In this document: one piece after another, positions 32,719-40,649 of the stretch
How positions within the stretch are numbered: the first letter of the stretch is position 1
How the letters are laid out: the number at the start of each line of letters is the position of its first letter
From: Mycobacterium scrofulaceum
Lineage (GTDB): Bacteria; Actinomycetota; Actinomycetes; Mycobacteriales; Mycobacteriaceae
NCBI RefSeq assembly: GCF_002086735.1
Contig: NZ_MVIJ01000047.1
Coordinates: 1 to 40,649 of the forward strand
DNA: 40,649 nucleotides
Reading direction: 5' to 3'
Translations under genes and position numbers: made by a program
The notes under the pieces: generated by a model
Database searches by the model: none
The model's input: the letters and a program-made list of their open reading frames with translations, nothing else
What the model was told of the DNA's origin: nothing

Positions 32719-33342
32719 GTGGGCACTGTGTCCCAGATCGCCGATCGTCCCGCGGACTCCTCACAGTGGTCGCCGCGGGAGGCCGAGGTGCTTGCGGTGA
32801 CGTTAAGCCTGCTGCAGCAACACGGGTATGACCGGTTGACGGTGGACGCGGTGGCGGCCGCCGCCCGCGCCAGCAAGGCGACGGTGTACCGGCGATGGCC
32901 GTCGAAAGCCGAATTGGTGCTGACCGCGTTCATCGAGGGGATCCGCCAGGTCGTGGTCCCGCCCGATACCGGCACACTGCGGGGAGATTTGCTGGAACTT
33001 GGGGAGTTGGTGAGCCAACAGGCCCGCCAGCACGCCAGCACCATCCGCGCGGTGCTTGTCGAGGTGTCGCGTAACGCCGCGCTCAACGAAGCGATACGGC
33101 ATCAGTTCCTCGAGCAGTGGAAAGCCTCGGTCCAGCACATCCTGAGGCAGGCCGTCGACCGCGGTGATATCGCCGGCGCCGCCATTAACGACGAACTTTG
33201 GGACCTACTGCCCGGCTACCTAATATTCCGGTCCATCATCCCTAGCCGACCCCCCACCGGTCGCACCGTGCAAGCGCTCGTCGTTGAGTTCATCATTCCC
33301 AGCCTCACCCGACCCACTGGGCAAGGCGGTTCAGCCCCCTGA
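32719..33342 (+). CDS. TetR-family regulator
   Basis: 207 residues from GTG at 32719 (MGTVSQIADRPADSSQW); GTG at 32728 is possible. The HTH spans about residues 18-64: QHGYDRLTVDAVAAAARASK then ATVYRRWPSKAELVLTAFI is a textbook TetR DNA-binding domain. The C-terminal ligand domain is helical (RAVLVEVSRNAALNEAIRHQ, GYLIFRSIIPSRPPTGR). No clear target gene lies next to it; upstream is the IS3 remnant, downstream an IS110 remnant. The frame upstream of the start runs into the IS3 remnant, so the gene may once have had another leader. Confidence 0.85.
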   Translation: MGTVSQIADRPADSSQWSPREAEVLAVTLSLLQQHGYDRLTVDAVAAAARASKATVYRRWPSKAELVLTAFIEGIRQVVVPPDTGTLRGDLLELGELVSQQARQHASTIRAVLVEVSRNAALNEAIRHQFLEQWKASVQHILRQAVDRGDIAGAAINDELWDLLPGYLIFRSIIPSRPPTGRTVQALVVEFIIPSLTRPTGQGGSAP

Positions 33343-33468
33343 TTGCCTTCGGCGACGCCTCGCAGGCGTGAAAATGTGGTCGGGTTGCCCACCGACGCCA
33401 TTTCACTCTGGTTTGTGAGCCTGTGGTTTAGCCTGGCGCCGGGCCCGACCTGGGAGGGTCACGCACTG

Positions 33469-34190
33469 GCGCTTCGAGCAGGCTGGTCAACGTCCGCGAC
33501 GTGAAGCACGACAAGTTGGACGCGGTGTGGCTGGCAAGTTCACCGAGAACGGCATGCTGCGGCCATCGTTCGTGCCGCCGGCACCGGGGCGGCGGCTGCA
33601 CGATTACACACGGCTGCGGGTCGACCTGACCGGCGGACGCGCCCGCTACTGGCGGCAGCTGGAGAAGCTGCTCGAGGACGCGTTGATTAAGCTGCTCGAG
33701 GACGCGTTGATTAAAGTGCCGGCGGTGGCGCGTTGAAACTAGTCACCGTCTCGGTTCGCGACATGCTTGAGGCGTTGATCGCTGGCGAGCGCGACGCCGG
33801 ACAACTCGCTGACCTGGCCCGCGGCCGGATGCGGGTCAAACACGGCGCCTTGTCGAGGCCTTGACCGGCCGATTTCGACGACCACCACGCGGAGCGAAGC
33901 CGGATGCTTGCTCACCTGATTGACACCCTAAGCGCGCGGATCGAACCCTAACCATTCGCATCGACGAGCAACTGAGCGCCCTGACCGACGTGGCAGCCAC
34001 AGCGGCGACACCAACGCGAGCGCGGCCGGCGGCGGGCCAGGCCAGATCATCGTCGACGACACCATGGCCGCCCGACAGACGCTTCCGGAGATCGAGCGTC
34101 TCGACGAGATCGCCGGCGCCGGAACGGCTCGGCGTACAGCTGATCCTGGCCGAGATCGCGCCGATATGACCCCAATTCCCGACCGCCGCG
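33469..34190 (+). pseudogene. Decayed IS110-family transposase with 24-bp tandem duplication
   Basis: Fragments of an IS110-type transposase run through several frames: LVNVRDVKHDKLDAVW, KFTENGMLRPSFVPPA, RRLHDYTRLRVDLTGG, VSVRDMLEALIAGERD, RRMRVKHG-like, and late ERLGVQLILAEI and MTQFPTAAHLV. A frameshift lies near 33530 and stops occur near 33866 and 33950. A 24-bp unit encoding KLLEDALI is duplicated in tandem (33666-33713). The N-terminal DEDD part is missing. The element is not functional. It lies between two TetR genes. Confidence 0.75.
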
Positions 34191-34312
34191 CACCTGGTGC
34201 AAACGGCAGTCGCTACCGGATTAGTTCGCGGTCAGCCCGCGTTCAGTACGCGTTTCCGCACAGCGGCGGGACGCAGGTGCGTGGCGGCCACCCGTCCAGG
34301 TCGCCTCCGGAA

Positions 34313-35047
34313 CTATCTGTCGTTGCCGATCTCGTGGTCGGCAATTGGCCACACTCGGGTAGCCGGAGCGGCTGCTGCGGGAAGCTGGTTTGCGGAGGGG
34401 GCCTGCGTTGCGGGCTCATCGGCGTGGCGGCGGTGCGCGGCAAGGAAGTCATCGACGATGCGCTCACAGTCTTGACGATCGATGGCACGCATGCCGGTGA
34501 GTCGAGCGAACGCGAGTGGCCCCACAAGTTGACACAGGATCAGCTGCGGGTCGAATTCATCGAGGTCGGCGCGGGCTTTGGGGCTTTGCAAAAGGCGATC
34601 GAACGGCTGGCGATATTGGTCGACGATTCGTGTCCGCAGCGCGTGCCGATCGTAGGTTTCCTGGGCGCTGCTATTTGATGCTGGGCCAAGCGCGACCCAA
34701 GCCAGTGTGGTGACGTGTAGCGGTGCCTCCTGGAACAGCGTGGCTTGTCGGCTCAACAGTTCGATGAGTTGGTCGCGCAACGGACCCGTCCCCGGCGGTG
34801 GATGGACCTGCGGCAGCAGCCGTTCAAACGTGGCGGCCAGCAGCTGAGTGGAGCTGCTGAAGTGGCGATACAGGGTCGTGCGCGCGACTTTGGAGACTTT
34901 GGTGACCGCGTCAACGGTGACGGCTTCGATGCCGCCGGCGCTGAGGAGCGTGGTGGCAGCATCCAATAGCCGGGTCCTTGAGCGTAGCCGGCGTGGGTCG
35001 ACGTCGTCATCGTCGTCAACGGGGAATTCAAGGGCGTCGCGCTCCAT
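34313..35047 (-). CDS. TetR-family regulator with acidic N-terminus
   Basis: 244 residues. An acidic leader (EFPVDDDDDVDPRRLRSR) precedes a TetR HTH at about 22-70 (TRLLDAATTLLSAGGIEAVT, KVARTTLYRHFSSSTQLLAA). The C-terminal domain is helical with an AHRRHADEPATQAPS linker near the end. ATG at 35045-35047. An IS110-family transposase gene ends only 14 bp upstream on the same strand, so the natural promoter has probably been displaced and transcription may now come from the IS. A TAGCGCTA-type operator repeat lies at 36431-36474, beyond the IS, and may be its original site. Confidence 0.85.
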   Translation of the reverse strand: MERDALEFPVDDDDDVDPRRLRSRTRLLDAATTLLSAGGIEAVTVDAVTKVSKVARTTLYRHFSSSTQLLAATFERLLPQVHPPPGTGPLRDQLIELLSRQATLFQEAPLHVTTLAWVALGPASNSSAQETYDRHALRTRIVDQYRQPFDRLLQSPKARADLDEFDPQLILCQLVGPLAFARLTGMRAIDRQDCERIVDDFLAAHRRHADEPATQAPSANQLPAAAAPATRVWPIADHEIGNDR

Positions 35048-35061
35048 GTGTTTCTCCTATG

Positions 35062-36114
35062 TCAAGCCGCTGCCGTTTGGCAAGGCTGGGTCCGGTTGTG
35101 GTGATCGGTGTGGAGACGGCTGAACACGATGCGGGATAGGCGTCGTTTGATGCAGCGCAAGGCTTCGTGTTTGGAGTCGCCGGTGGCGACGCGTTTGCGG
35201 TAGTAGGCCTGCCCGCAGCCTTGGAGGCGGATCTGGGTGACCGCGATGCGGTGCACGGCCGCGTTGAGTTGCCGGTTTCCAGAGCGAGTCATGCGGACCC
35301 TGCCCGCGCTGTTACCTGACCACACCGGGATCGGCGCCACCCCGGCATGGCGAGCGAAGGCGGCCTCGCTCTTGAAACGAGTCACTCCGGCGGTTTCCCC
35401 AACGAGTTTGGCCGCGGTCAAGTCCCCACAGCCCGGTATTGCCAGCAGGGTAGGCGCCACGGCGCGAACGCGTTCGCCGATGCGCTTGGCCAACGCATCG
35501 ATCTGCTCGGTGAGCCGGGTGATGTCGGCCAACTCCTCACAAGCCAGTTCGGCAACCAGGCCCGGGACTGTGATCAGCCACGCGCCCAGGATCTGGCGGT
35601 GTTTGGCTCGGTCCAGCGATGCAGCCTTGGGGGCCCGTTCGGGATCGAGTTCATGGACTCGCCAACGCAGCCGGCTAATCGTCGCCGTGCGTTGTGCCAC
35701 AAGGACTTCGCGGCGGTCAACTAACAACTTCAGCTCGCGCGATATCTCATCATGAGAAGCAATCGGCAGATCAGGTTCACGCAGAAACCCGCGCGCGACC
35801 GCCAGTGCATCGATGGGGTCAGACTTACCGCGCGTGCGTGCTGAGGCACGGGTCTGAGCCATCAGCTTCGGTGGGATGCGCACGACCTGCTGCCCTGCGG
35901 TGAGAAGGTCGCGTTCTAACCGGGCTGATAGGTGCCGGCAATCCTCGATCGCCCACACCAGCTGGGCACCGAAACATTCCCGGGCCCACATCACCGCTCC
36001 AGCATGCCCGGCGGTGGTCGCTTCGACGACCTTCTCCCCGAGCTTGCGCCCAACCTCGTCGACCGCGACAAAGGTGTGCGTGCGCTTGTGTACATCGGCT
36101 CCAACAACAACCAT
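35062..36114 (-). CDS. IS110-family transposase, apparently intact
   Basis: 350 residues from the ATG at 36112-36114, which has a GGAGG 8 nt upstream; an ATG 15 bases earlier overlaps that site. The RuvC-like DEDD domain shows VVVGADVHKRTHTF (Asp), WAIEDCRHLSARLE (Glu) and KSDPIDALAVAR (Asp pair). The C-terminal Transposase_20 domain has LLAIPGCGDLTAAKLVGETA and PIPVWSGNSAGRVRMTRSGN, with the catalytic Ser. IS110 elements recombine DNA using a bridge RNA from the non-coding end. No frameshift or missing motif is seen. The right end of the element must lie in the 14 bp before the TetR gene or within it; the left end is upstream of 36114. Confidence 0.9.
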   Translation of the reverse strand: MVVVGADVHKRTHTFVAVDEVGRKLGEKVVEATTAGHAGAVMWARECFGAQLVWAIEDCRHLSARLERDLLTAGQQVVRIPPKLMAQTRASARTRGKSDPIDALAVARGFLREPDLPIASHDEISRELKLLVDRREVLVAQRTATISRLRWRVHELDPERAPKAASLDRAKHRQILGAWLITVPGLVAELACEELADITRLTEQIDALAKRIGERVRAVAPTLLAIPGCGDLTAAKLVGETAGVTRFKSEAAFARHAGVAPIPVWSGNSAGRVRMTRSGNRQLNAAVHRIAVTQIRLQGCGQAYYRKRVATGDSKHEALRCIKRRLSRIVFSRLHTDHHNRTQPCQTAAA

Positions 36115-36129
36115 GGTGGTTGCCTCCAT

Positions 36130-36360
36130 TCACTGTGAGGTGACGGTTGGGCCGGTCGGCGGACACATCTCAGTCGGGGGGGATGCCACGCTCCTATCAA
36201 GTCACGCCGGCCGGTCCTTCACACCTGATGCCGACAAAACGCATGCACGCCAACCCGAAGGCAGCACCGAGCCTATGAGCCAGACACCAGGTGATCAGGA
36301 TCCAACCACCGCAACACGCGGCGACCTCACCCTGACACTGAAATCACCGTAAGCCCCGCG
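36130..36360 (-). ncRNA. Candidate bridge RNA region of the IS110-family element
   Basis: In the IS110 group the bridge RNA is encoded in the non-coding segment upstream of the transposase gene. This segment is free of genes, lies just upstream of the transposase on its strand and is long enough. I cannot identify the target- and donor-binding loops by eye. A small stem GGCACG/CGTGCC (36368-36387) lies just beyond it. The call rests on position and family knowledge. Confidence 0.25.
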
Positions 36361-36430
36361 GGTACCTGGCACGCACCGAATCGTGCCTGCATCGGACGAT
36401 TGACCCGTCCCAACGCAACTAACACTACTG

Positions 36431-36474
36431 GTAGTGGTGTAGCGCTACTAGTAGTAGTGTAGCGCTACTAGTAG
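36431..36474. promoter_or_regulatory. Tandem 20-bp operator-like repeats with TAGCGCTA core
   Basis: GTAGTGGTGTAGCGCTACTA (36431-36450) is followed directly by a copy differing at one base (36451-36470) and by GTAG (36471-36474). Each copy has the palindrome TAGCGCTA, and CACTAC/GTAGTG arms precede the first. Tandem palindromes are typical TetR operators. The nearest downstream start is the ATG at 36514 (RBS GGAGGAGG); three TetR genes lie in this part of the window. Confidence 0.65.
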
Positions 36475-36513
36475 TCCTTTATCCATATCCGCCTTTACGC
36501 CGGAGGAGGATTC

Positions 36514-36654
36514 ATGTCAGGCAAACGGTCGAACGATCCCTGGCTCACAAGCTCCTCGATGCTGCCACTACATGCCATGTCGTCTGGCTGTCGAACGAGC
36601 TTTCCGAGTTGTGCGAGCGAAATCGCGCAGACGGAGAGCGATGGTCTGCAATGA
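36514..36654 (+). CDS. Possible short or broken gene downstream of the operator repeats
   Basis: 46 codons from an ATG with an excellent GGAGGAGG 4 nt upstream (36502-36509), 40 bp after the operator-like repeats. The product (MSGKRSNDPWLTSSSMLPLH and on) resembles nothing I know. The +2 frame over the same bases reads VERSLAHKLLDAATTCHVVW and LSNELSELCERNRADGERWS, which looks more like real protein, so an early frameshift may have destroyed a gene here. The rest of 36655-36976 shows no supported gene. Confidence 0.35.
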   Translation: MSGKRSNDPWLTSSSMLPLHAMSSGCRTSFPSCASEIAQTESDGLQ

Positions 36655-36976
36655 ATATGCTGCTTGCGCCAACCAAGCCTCACGTGTGGACACGTGCGGT
36701 TCGGGATTTCAGGCTCACCGGCCGCGCGATTACCAGTGGCATGCACCGACCGCCGCCGGCCGACCAAGGCCGCGTGCGTCCACGTCATTACCCGCCTCGC
36801 TGCTGCTCATACCTCGACGACGGCCTAATGACCCGGGAAATGCATGACCACTTGCGCGAGGAGCCGATCAGACTAACCTCCCGGCTGGCATTTCGCTTAC
36901 GCCGCTCATGAAACTGACAAGGTTTCGGCGATGGTGCATCGCCATCGTCAAATCACCTGCGCGCCAAGGAGGGTAC

Positions 36977-38317
36977 GTGCTGTCCTGCGCGAGGTACCGA
37001 AACGCTGACTGGACGTTGGTCAGGACTCAGACCAACGCCCCGCGGACCCCGCCGTATAAGTGGATCGCCGTGGCCGTGTTGCTCGTTTTCGCGCTGATTT
37101 TGGCCTTGGTGTACGGGCAGTTCCGGGGTGCCTTCACCGAAAAGACGCAGCTGACCATGATCGCCACCCGCGCCGGGTCACTGATGGATCCGGGTTCGAA
37201 GGTGACCTATAACGGGGTGCAGATCGGCCGGGTGGGCAAGATCGCGGAGACGGTGCGTGATGGGAAGCCGGCGGCGAAGTTCACCTTGGAGGTGTATCCG
37301 CGGTATTTGGCGTTGATTCCGTCGAATGTGAATGCCGATATCAAGGCGACGACGGTGTTCGGTGGTAAGTATGTGGCGTTGACGACCCCGGCTCATCCGT
37401 CGCCGCAGAAGATTTCGTCGCACACGGTGATCGATGCGCGGTCGGTGACCACCGAGATCAATACCTTGTTTCAGACGATCACCTCGATTGCGCAGAAGGT
37501 GGATCCGGTCAAGCTGAATTTGACGTTGAGCGCGGCGGCGCAGTCGTTGACGGGGTTGGGGGAGAAGTTCGGTCAGTCGGTGACCAACGCTAACGCCTTG
37601 CTTGATGACGTGAATCCGCAGCTGCCGCAGGCGCGCAAGGATATTGCGCGGTTGGCGGCGCTGGGGGACACGTATGCGGATGCGTCGCCGGATCTGTTCG
37701 ACTTCTTGAACAACGCGGTGATCACCTCGCGCACCATCAATGCGCAGCAGAAGGATTTGGATCAGGCGTTGTTGGCGGCGGCCGGGTTCGGTAACACCGG
37801 TGCCGAGCTGTTCAACAAGGGCGGGCCGTATCTGGCGCGAGGCGCCGCCGACCTGGTGCCCACGGCCCAGCTACTGGACACCTACAGCCCCGAACTGTTC
37901 TGCGCCCTGCGCAACTACCACGACATCGTGCCCATCACGGGTGCCTCCGAAGGAGGCTTCAACGGCTACTCGTTAAACATGGACACCGAGGTGCTCTCCG
38001 GGCTGGGACTGATCGCGAACCCGGTGTCCGCGGCGCCCGTCATCGCTTCGCTGGTGGGCGGTGTCGCCGGGGTGGTCGGTGGGGCGCCCAACCCCTACAT
38101 CTACCCCGAGAACCTGCCGCGGGTGAACGCCCGCGGTGGGCCCGGGGGAGCCCCGGGGTGCTGGCAGCCGATCACCCACGACTTGTGGCCCGCACCGGAG
38201 TTGGTGATGGACTCCGGCAACAGCCTTGCACCGTACAACCACCTGGACACTGGATCGCCGTATGCGATCGAATACGTCTGGGGCCGCCAGGTAGGGGATA
38301 ACACAATCAACCCATAA
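36977..38317 (+). CDS. Orphan MceA-type protein
   Basis: 446 residues from GTG (36977-36979), chosen because AAGGAGGG (36966-36973) stands just before it. A short N-terminal stretch precedes the TM segment WIAVAVLLVFALILALVYGQ (about 29-48). The MCE/MlaD domain follows (about 55-135): RAGSLMDPGSKVTYNGVQIG, DGKPAAKFTLEVYPRYLAL and TTVFGGKYVALTTP. A helical stalk and a C-terminal domain ending VGDNTINP, the usual MceA end, complete it. Mce proteins normally work as six-subunit lipid transporters with YrbE permeases; no yrbE, mceB-F or ATPase gene is beside it. The N-terminus VLSCARYRNADWTLVRTQ is atypical, which suggests a replaced 5' end. It may be a passenger or may substitute in a chromosomal Mce complex. 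Confidence 0.9.
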   Translation: MLSCARYRNADWTLVRTQTNAPRTPPYKWIAVAVLLVFALILALVYGQFRGAFTEKTQLTMIATRAGSLMDPGSKVTYNGVQIGRVGKIAETVRDGKPAAKFTLEVYPRYLALIPSNVNADIKATTVFGGKYVALTTPAHPSPQKISSHTVIDARSVTTEINTLFQTITSIAQKVDPVKLNLTLSAAAQSLTGLGEKFGQSVTNANALLDDVNPQLPQARKDIARLAALGDTYADASPDLFDFLNNAVITSRTINAQQKDLDQALLAAAGFGNTGAELFNKGGPYLARGAADLVPTAQLLDTYSPELFCALRNYHDIVPITGASEGGFNGYSLNMDTEVLSGLGLIANPVSAAPVIASLVGGVAGVVGGAPNPYIYPENLPRVNARGGPGGAPGCWQPITHDLWPAPELVMDSGNSLAPYNHLDTGSPYAIEYVWGRQVGDNTINP

Positions 38318-38339
38318 ATGGGCATTCCCGCATAGAGTG

Positions 38340-38525
38340 GGCGATGAGCTTTTGTGGTGGGAGGGTTTTCGCGTGCGAGCACAGTCAGCATCCGGGACAG
38401 CTCTCGACGCAATCCTGCGCCGACGCGGATCTGGTCATCAAGCAGATCCCGGTGATGCAGCATCACGTGGCGCAGATCCCAGTCAGGCTCATCCAGGGCG
38501 CAAGCAATATCGGCCAGTGGTGATT
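38340..38525 (-). pseudogene. MerR-family regulator fragment
   Basis: The minus strand reads PLADIACALDEPDWDLRHVM, LHHRDLLDDQIRVGAGLRRE and LSRMLTVLARENPPTT, with the composition and the HR-LL-I---L--EL spacing of the effector-side helix of MerR regulators. No HTH-coding N-terminal part or start is present and a frame change occurs near 38520. The remainder of 38318-38694 holds no supported gene. Confidence 0.45.
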
Positions 38526-38694
38526 GCCTTCGCGGGGCGCAGCCGATTCGCGAGCCGGTATTCCACTGCGGCTTTTGTTGAACACCCGCGTGGAATCGAT
38601 GAGCATTCGCATGGAATGATCGAGGCGACGACCCGCACTTGGCATCATGCCGCCAAAACCGCTAATGCCGCACCGCGGCAAATGACACACTGAA

Positions 38695-39333
38695 ATGGCG
38701 CCGCAAAAGGGTAATCGCAGACCGGGCCGCCCGCCTGCCGCGACGGCCGGCGACGCGCGTCAGCGAATTGTCCAAGCTGCTCGTTTGGTGTTTAGCGAAC
38801 GCGGCTACGACGGCGCGACGCTCCAAAACATCGCCGCGCGCGCCGAACTGAGCCGGCCGGCGATCAACCACTACTTCTCGAGCAAGCGAGCGTTGTATCA
38901 GGAAGTGCTGGTTGAGACCAACGAATGCGTCATCGGAGCCGGTGTTAAACATGCGGACATCGAGAATTCGCTGGTGGCTCGCCTGATGGCGTTCATCTCC
39001 GCGGCGATGAGAGCCGGTTCGGAAACTTCCGCCGGGTCTGCGTTTTTAGTCACTGGCGTAATCGAATCGCAGCGCCATCCCGAATTGGTTGGCACCGAAA
39101 ACGATCCCCTTTGGATCATTCGGAAAGTATTGACACGCTTCGTCAACGATGCGATTGAGCGCGGCGAACTCGCTGCGGATATTGATGCATCGGCAATGGT
39201 CGAACCGCTGCTCGTCGTGGGTTGCGGCGTGGGGGTGTACGCGGGCTACGTCCGGAGTTACCCGGAGATGGTGGCCATGACCCGAATGCTGCGCCAACTC
39301 GTGGAAGGGGCGCTTTGCCCACCCGAGGATTAG
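38695..39333 (+). CDS. TetR-family regulator
   Basis: 212 residues starting MAPQKGNRRPGRPPAA. The HTH covers about 22-65 (RIVQAARLVFSERGYDGATL, RAELSRPAINHYFSSKRAL). The helical C-terminal domain (SETSAGSAFLVTGVIESQRH, GVGVYAGYVRSYPEMVAM) would bind a ligand. It lies 377 bp after the mceA gene on the same strand with a MerR fragment between them. TetR regulators often control mce loci, so a link is plausible but not shown. No Shine-Dalgarno is obvious before the ATG at 38695. Confidence 0.85.
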   Translation: MAPQKGNRRPGRPPAATAGDARQRIVQAARLVFSERGYDGATLQNIAARAELSRPAINHYFSSKRALYQEVLVETNECVIGAGVKHADIENSLVARLMAFISAAMRAGSETSAGSAFLVTGVIESQRHPELVGTENDPLWIIRKVLTRFVNDAIERGELAADIDASAMVEPLLVVGCGVGVYAGYVRSYPEMVAMTRMLRQLVEGALCPPED

Positions 39334-39627
39334 CGGGACGGCCGTTATGATGGTGACCCGTTGGGCTCAGCTGTGCTGAAGCCGACCATCCCCCGTCGAA
39401 GATCGCCAAAAACTCACCCGACGCCACCACGGTGATGGACGGCACCGCCCCCAACGACGCCGTCCCGCTCATCCGCTTCCTGGTCAGCGATCCTGATTCG
39501 GTACATGCGGCCGCGCCTAGGCAGGCTGACCTGGCGTGTTCCCTGTGAATGAGTCCAACAGATCTGTACCCGTGTTGTTGGTCCAGGGTTGTGAGAGTCG
39601 AGGGCAGAGTGATCATCGGGAGGTCAC
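39334..39627. other. Spacer between a TetR gene and the IS3 transposase
   Basis: No supported gene. A plus-strand frame with DATTVMDGTAPNDAVPLIRF (about 39415-39480) looks weakly protein-like but has no start and ends quickly, so it may be a gene remnant. The left end of the IS3 element should lie here but no terminal repeat could be fixed. Confidence 0.3.
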
Positions 39628-40593
39628 ATGCCCCGTCAGTATTCGTCTTCGGTGCGCCGGCAAATCGTTGCACGGCTGCGATCAGGGGAACCCGTTGCCG
39701 CCTTGGCTGCCGAGACCTGCATCTGTCAGGCCACACTGTTCCGATGGAAACGTCAGGCACTCATCGACGCCGGGCTCATCGAGGGCATTCCGAGCGTGGA
39801 AGCCGACGAGCTGGCGGCCGCCTACAAGCGCATCGCGCAGCTCGAGGCCGAGCTGGCCCTCACCCGCGATGCGTGCGAATTGTTCGACGAGCAGGCGGTG
39901 GTGCCCCCAAAACGCCGACGCGCGATCACTGAAGGACTGATCGCGCGAGGACATTCCGGCCGATCCGCCTGTCGGATAACAGGATTAACGCGGTCCTTGC
40001 TGCAGTACCACCGGCGACGACCCGTCCCGGATCGCGAAGTGCGACGACTGATCGTGGCCGACACGATCACCGAGATCCACCAACGATCACGCGGCACCTA
40101 CGGCCGCCGACGGATCCGCGCCGCGCTGCTGGCCGACTACGAGATGAACGTCAACCACAAGCTGGTCAACTCGATCATGTCCGAATACGGCCTGCACGGG
40201 CTGCCGCGTCCGGGGCGACGAAAGCCCAACCTGATCGGTGTCGACACCCCAGTCGACCTGGTCAATCGGCGATTCACCGCCACAGGGCCCAACCAACTGT
40301 GGTGCACCGACATCACCGAACACCCCGCCCGCGACGGCAAGGTGTACTGCTGCGCGATCCTGGACTGCTTCTCACGGATGATCGTGGCCCGCACCTTCTC
40401 CACCACCGCCGACACCGCACTGGTCAACAACGCGGTCAACATGGCTGTCGACAACAGAACCCTAAGTAGCCCAACCATTCTGCACGCCGACCACGGCACG
40501 CAATTTACGTCCTGGAGCTTCGGGGAGAACATGAGACGTTGGGGCCTGCTCGGCTCATTCGGCACCGTGGGCGACTGCCTGTTGACCGGCTAA
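39628..40593 (+). CDS. IS3-family transposase, C-terminally truncated
   Basis: 321 residues from an ATG with GGAGGT 3 nt upstream. An N-terminal HTH (RRQIVARLRSGEPVAALAAE) and a coiled coil (RIAQLEAELALTRDACELF) are fused in one frame to the integrase core (NQLWCTDITEHPARDGKVYC, TILHADHGTQF). So OrfA and OrfB are joined without the usual frameshift. The first two catalytic Asp residues are present. Right after GTVGDC (40558-40578) the sequence changes to LLTG and a stop, so the third catalytic Glu and the C-terminal part are missing. The protein should be inactive as a transposase. The missing part resembles the remnant at 32432-32640. Confidence 0.8.
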   Translation: MPRQYSSSVRRQIVARLRSGEPVAALAAETCICQATLFRWKRQALIDAGLIEGIPSVEADELAAAYKRIAQLEAELALTRDACELFDEQAVVPPKRRRAITEGLIARGHSGRSACRITGLTRSLLQYHRRRPVPDREVRRLIVADTITEIHQRSRGTYGRRRIRAALLADYEMNVNHKLVNSIMSEYGLHGLPRPGRRKPNLIGVDTPVDLVNRRFTATGPNQLWCTDITEHPARDGKVYCCAILDCFSRMIVARTFSTTADTALVNNAVNMAVDNRTLSSPTILHADHGTQFTSWSFGENMRRWGLLGSFGTVGDCLLTG

Positions 40594-40649
40594 TCGTGGC
40601 CGGCTGAATCACGTAAACGACACGCCAACAACGGAAATGCTTGACCGGT

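Overview
The window looks like part of a mycobacterial replicon, most likely a plasmid. It is GC-rich throughout and uses many GTG starts. It carries an orphan MceA, GAF-ANTAR and PAS-ANTAR regulators, exported proteins of unknown function, and at its left edge a primase-type replication protein beside a ParA/centromere-protein pair. No rRNA or tRNA gene was seen. All assignments come from reading the sequence and from remembered family motifs; no database search was run.

Layout. (1) 1-5.8 kb is the maintenance region: a replication protein cut by the window edge, parA and its partner in a coupled operon, and a gene-free 1.3-kb stretch with 12-bp phased direct repeats that is a good centromere or origin candidate. 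It ends with a HTH/coiled-coil protein and a small possible RHH protein around a strong hairpin. (2) 5.8-11.1 kb is centred on a Cas12m-type (type V-M) effector whose first RuvC aspartate is replaced by histidine. No CRISPR array is visible. Instead a 56-bp inverted repeat (53 matches) starts in the last codons of the effector and encloses 324 bp containing one CRISPR-repeat-like hairpin. Two paralogous genes with a shared N-terminal half and unrelated C-terminal ends flank the effector in opposite orientations; the right one has a small partner gene 13 bp downstream.

(3) 11.7-17.6 kb is a cluster of envelope and exported proteins: a multi-TM protein, a single-TM protein sharing a short domain with it, a lipoprotein, a two-TM miniprotein and a secreted protein. 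It also holds a family 4/5-type uracil-DNA glycosylase and a tandem SseB-domain protein. (4) 17.8-21.7 kb holds an AlbA_2 (Schlafen-type) protein and a 650-residue protein of unknown family, a possible defence pair. (5) 22.0-23.7 kb is a three-gene overlapping operon ending in a hairpin and starting near an inverted repeat that may be its operator.

(6) 23.9-31.5 kb is a Tn554-like element of about 7.57 kb. It carries three overlapping genes (two tyrosine recombinases and a small third protein), a GAF-ANTAR and a PAS-ANTAR regulator, and a complete integrase. It has split a second integrase gene of the same family: the 3' end lies at 23.76-23.93 kb and the 5' part at 31.50-32.36 kb. (7) 32.4-40.6 kb is a zone of accessory and decayed DNA: IS3 and IS110 remnants, an intact IS110-family transposase, three TetR regulators, tandem palindromic operator-like repeats, an orphan mceA, a MerR fragment and a truncated IS3 transposase.

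The most interesting part is the Cas12m locus, because it combines a predicted DNA-binding, non-cutting effector with an unusual 3' structure and no array. The insertion-split integrase is the clearest structural observation.
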